From: Chthonobacter albigriseus
Lineage (GTDB): Bacteria; Pseudomonadota; Alphaproteobacteria; Rhizobiales; Pleomorphomonadaceae
Direction of reading: 5' to 3'
Length of the DNA stretch: 64,000 bases
Assembly: GCF_013839445.1 (NCBI RefSeq)
Contig: NZ_JACDIT010000008.1
Coordinates: 62,001-126,000, forward strand
How positions within the stretch are numbered: the stretch's first letter is position 1; each line of letters opens with the position of its first letter. The notes below the pieces were generated by a model. It was not told the DNA's origin and made no database searches. It worked only from the letters and a program-made list of their open reading frames with translations. Shown here one piece after another: positions 62,729 to 64,000 of this stretch. Both the position numbers and the translations under genes were made by a program.

Positions 62729-63589
62729 ATGGACGTTTGGGACCCAAAGGCCGTCGGGCCGCGCATTCGGATGATGATGCCGACGCTCACTCCGCTGGAG
62801 GCGCGGGTGGCGGAGTGCGTGCTGCACAAACGGAACCTGGACGAGACGACGCCGATCAAGGAAGTGGCGGACGAGGCCGGCGTGTCCGAGGCGATGCTGG
62901 TCAAGATCGCCAAAAAGCTCGGGTACTCCGGCTTCCGGGACTTTCGAGCGGCGATCAGCGAGTACAACCGGCTGCCGACCGCGGAAATGCACCAGGAGCT
63001 TTCGCCGGACGATACGGCGCCCGAGATCGTCGGCAAGGTGTTCCGCACCTCGATCCAGGCGCTGGAAGAGACACTCGCCGTTCTCGACATGGATGCCTTC
63101 GAAGCGGTGGCCGACATTCTCGCCACCGCACGACAGCGCGACCTCTACGGCGTGGGCGGCTCGGCGCAGATCGCCAGGGACGTCTCGCACAAGTTCCTGC
63201 GGATCGGTCTGCGCACCGCCGTGTTCGATGACGCGAACATGATGCTGATGTCCGCGTCCCTGCTGGGGCCCGGGGATGTGGCGGTCGCCTTCTCCCATTC
63301 CGGACGATCGACGGCGGTGCTCGACGCGGTCACGCTGGCGCGCCGGAACGGTGCCAAGACCATCGCCCTCACCAACTATCAGGCCTCGCCACTGGTGGAC
63401 GTGGCGGATCACGTGTTGATCTCCACGGCGCGCGGATCTCCGCTGATGGGAGAGAATGCCGCCGCCCGGATCGCGCAATTGAACATCCTTGACGCCCTGT
63501 TCGTGGCCGTCGCCCAGCGCGACCTCGGGGCGGCGGAAAACAACCTGGCGAAGACGGTCGGCGCCGTCCGACCGAAGCGGAGGGCCTAA
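62729..63589 (+). CDS. RpiR-family (MurR/RpiR) transcriptional regulator
   Basis: A 286-residue regulator. The N-terminal helix-turn-helix is IKEVADEAGVSEAMLVKIAKKLGYSGFRDFRAAI (about residues 43-76), followed by a sugar-isomerase (SIS) domain with GVGGSAQIARDVSHKFLRIG (about 142-161) and FSHSGRST, where phosphosugars bind. It is 31 bases after the isomerase gene and 3 bases before the kinase gene, so it probably senses a phosphorylated intermediate of the same pathway. The start was set at ATG 62729 with AGGA 6 bases upstream. Confidence 0.92.
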   Translation: MDVWDPKAVGPRIRMMMPTLTPLEARVAECVLHKRNLDETTPIKEVADEAGVSEAMLVKIAKKLGYSGFRDFRAAISEYNRLPTAEMHQELSPDDTAPEIVGKVFRTSIQALEETLAVLDMDAFEAVADILATARQRDLYGVGGSAQIARDVSHKFLRIGLRTAVFDDANMMLMSASLLGPGDVAVAFSHSGRSTAVLDAVTLARRNGAKTIALTNYQASPLVDVADHVLISTARGSPLMGENAAARIAQLNILDALFVAVAQRDLGAAENNLAKTVGAVRPKRRA

Positions 63590-63592
63590 GAG

Positions 63593-64000
63593 ATGCCTGC
63601 CGCACGGATCGCCGTCGTCGGGAGCCTGCACTACGACGTCATGGTCGATGCGCCCGACCGGCCGCGGAAGGGCGAAACCCTCATCGGGCGCTCCTGGTGG
63701 CCGAAGTGCGGCGGCAAAGGGGGCAACCAGGCGGTCGAAGCCCGGCTTGCGGGAGCATCCGTCGCGATGATCGGCGCCGTCGGCGACGACGACTTCGGGC
63801 GCGCGTTGATCGAAAATCTCGACCGCGTCGGGGTGGACAGGTCGGCGGTCGCCACGTTGCCTGGCGTCGGATCGGGGATGAGCGTGGCGATCTTCGACGA
63901 CACCGGCGACTACGGTGCCGTGGTCGTCTCGGGAGCCAACCGAGCCATCCCGCTTGACGGGCTCACCGCGGAGCGGTTCGCGGGCACCCACGTGCTGCTC
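63593..64000 (+). CDS. PfkB-family carbohydrate kinase, second copy (3' end outside window)
   Basis: The first 136 residues of a ribokinase-like kinase: ARIAVVGSLHYDVMVDAPDRP, then CGGKGGNQAVEARLAG (about residues 39-54), the first PfkB signature. The second signature lies beyond the window, so activity cannot be judged. ATG 63593 follows the RpiR stop by 3 bases. It is unrelated in position to the other PfkB gene on the minus strand, so two kinases may serve two arms of the pathway. Confidence 0.9.
   Translation, partial: MPAARIAVVGSLHYDVMVDAPDRPRKGETLIGRSWWPKCGGKGGNQAVEARLAGASVAMIGAVGDDDFGRALIENLDRVGVDRSAVATLPGVGSGMSVAIFDDTGDYGAVVVSGANRAIPLDGLTAERFAGTHVLL

Overview
The window is high-GC bacterial chromosomal DNA with short intergenic gaps, many ATGA stop/start overlaps and sigma70-like promoters. 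Gene content (iolDEB inositol genes, MalEFGK-type and NitT/TauT-type ABC importers, many GMC/SDR/Gfo oxidoreductases, LacI/LysR/RpiR regulators, an ExoP-like EPS protein) suggests a sugar- and amine-scavenging alphaproteobacterium, probably Hyphomicrobiales. No rRNA, tRNA, insertion sequence, phage gene or CRISPR array was seen.

Layout. (1) 1-3.5 kb, plus strand: end of a myo-inositol operon, iolD (cut by the window edge), iolE, iolB, with a long perfect inverted repeat between iolD and iolE. (2) 3.5-20.7 kb, almost all minus strand: a large catabolic block. A LacI regulator, a Gfo/Idh/MocA dehydrogenase, a CoA-transferase, an enoyl-CoA hydratase-like protein and an aldehyde dehydrogenase are followed by a second LacI regulator, a MalEFGK-type ABC importer, then GMC - SDR - GMC - Dabb. 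A DUF993 gene is divergent from the first LacI gene. The palindrome TGGAACGTTCCA occurs in front of the GMC genes, the first LacI gene and DUF993, and defines a regulon. (3) 20.8-27.3 kb: a chemoreceptor with a clear terminator, an unusual phosphatase with a membrane segment, long Pro/Ala/Thr stalk and Gly/Thr/Ser repeat tail, and a cobalamin-type aminotransferase.

(4) 27.5-30.8 kb and 36.5-44.7 kb: two halves of what looks like one LysR-controlled pathway. The left half is an HpaB-type flavin monooxygenase, flavin reductase, RidA and DUF1028 protein, a set reminiscent of the Rut pyrimidine pathway. The right half is LysR, a NitT/TauT-type importer and two trimethylamine-dehydrogenase-like iron-sulfur flavoproteins. 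The same promoter element lies upstream of both halves. Between them sits a glycan cassette (GT2, UDP-xylose synthase-like enzyme, lipid-flippase-type ABC exporter, DUF2264).

(5) 45-57.5 kb, plus strand, with visibly lower GC in several places: an exopolysaccharide locus with a Wzz/tyrosine kinase (ExoP type), an exosortase-like protein and a small partner, GT26, GT2, GT4, a Wzy-like membrane protein, a beta-helix protein and a second GT4, ending at a convergent GmhB-like phosphatase. (6) 57.6-64 kb: DUF4256, then a sugar operon on the minus strand (aldo/keto reductase, two RbsD/FucU mutarotases around a ribokinase-type kinase), divergent from a TIM-barrel isomerase/epimerase, an RpiR regulator and a second PfkB kinase that runs off the window.

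The most interesting items are the split LysR regulon with its Rut-like enzyme set, the operator-defined LacI regulon around two GMC oxidoreductases, the stalked repeat-tailed phosphatase and the orphan exosortase inside an EPS operon.
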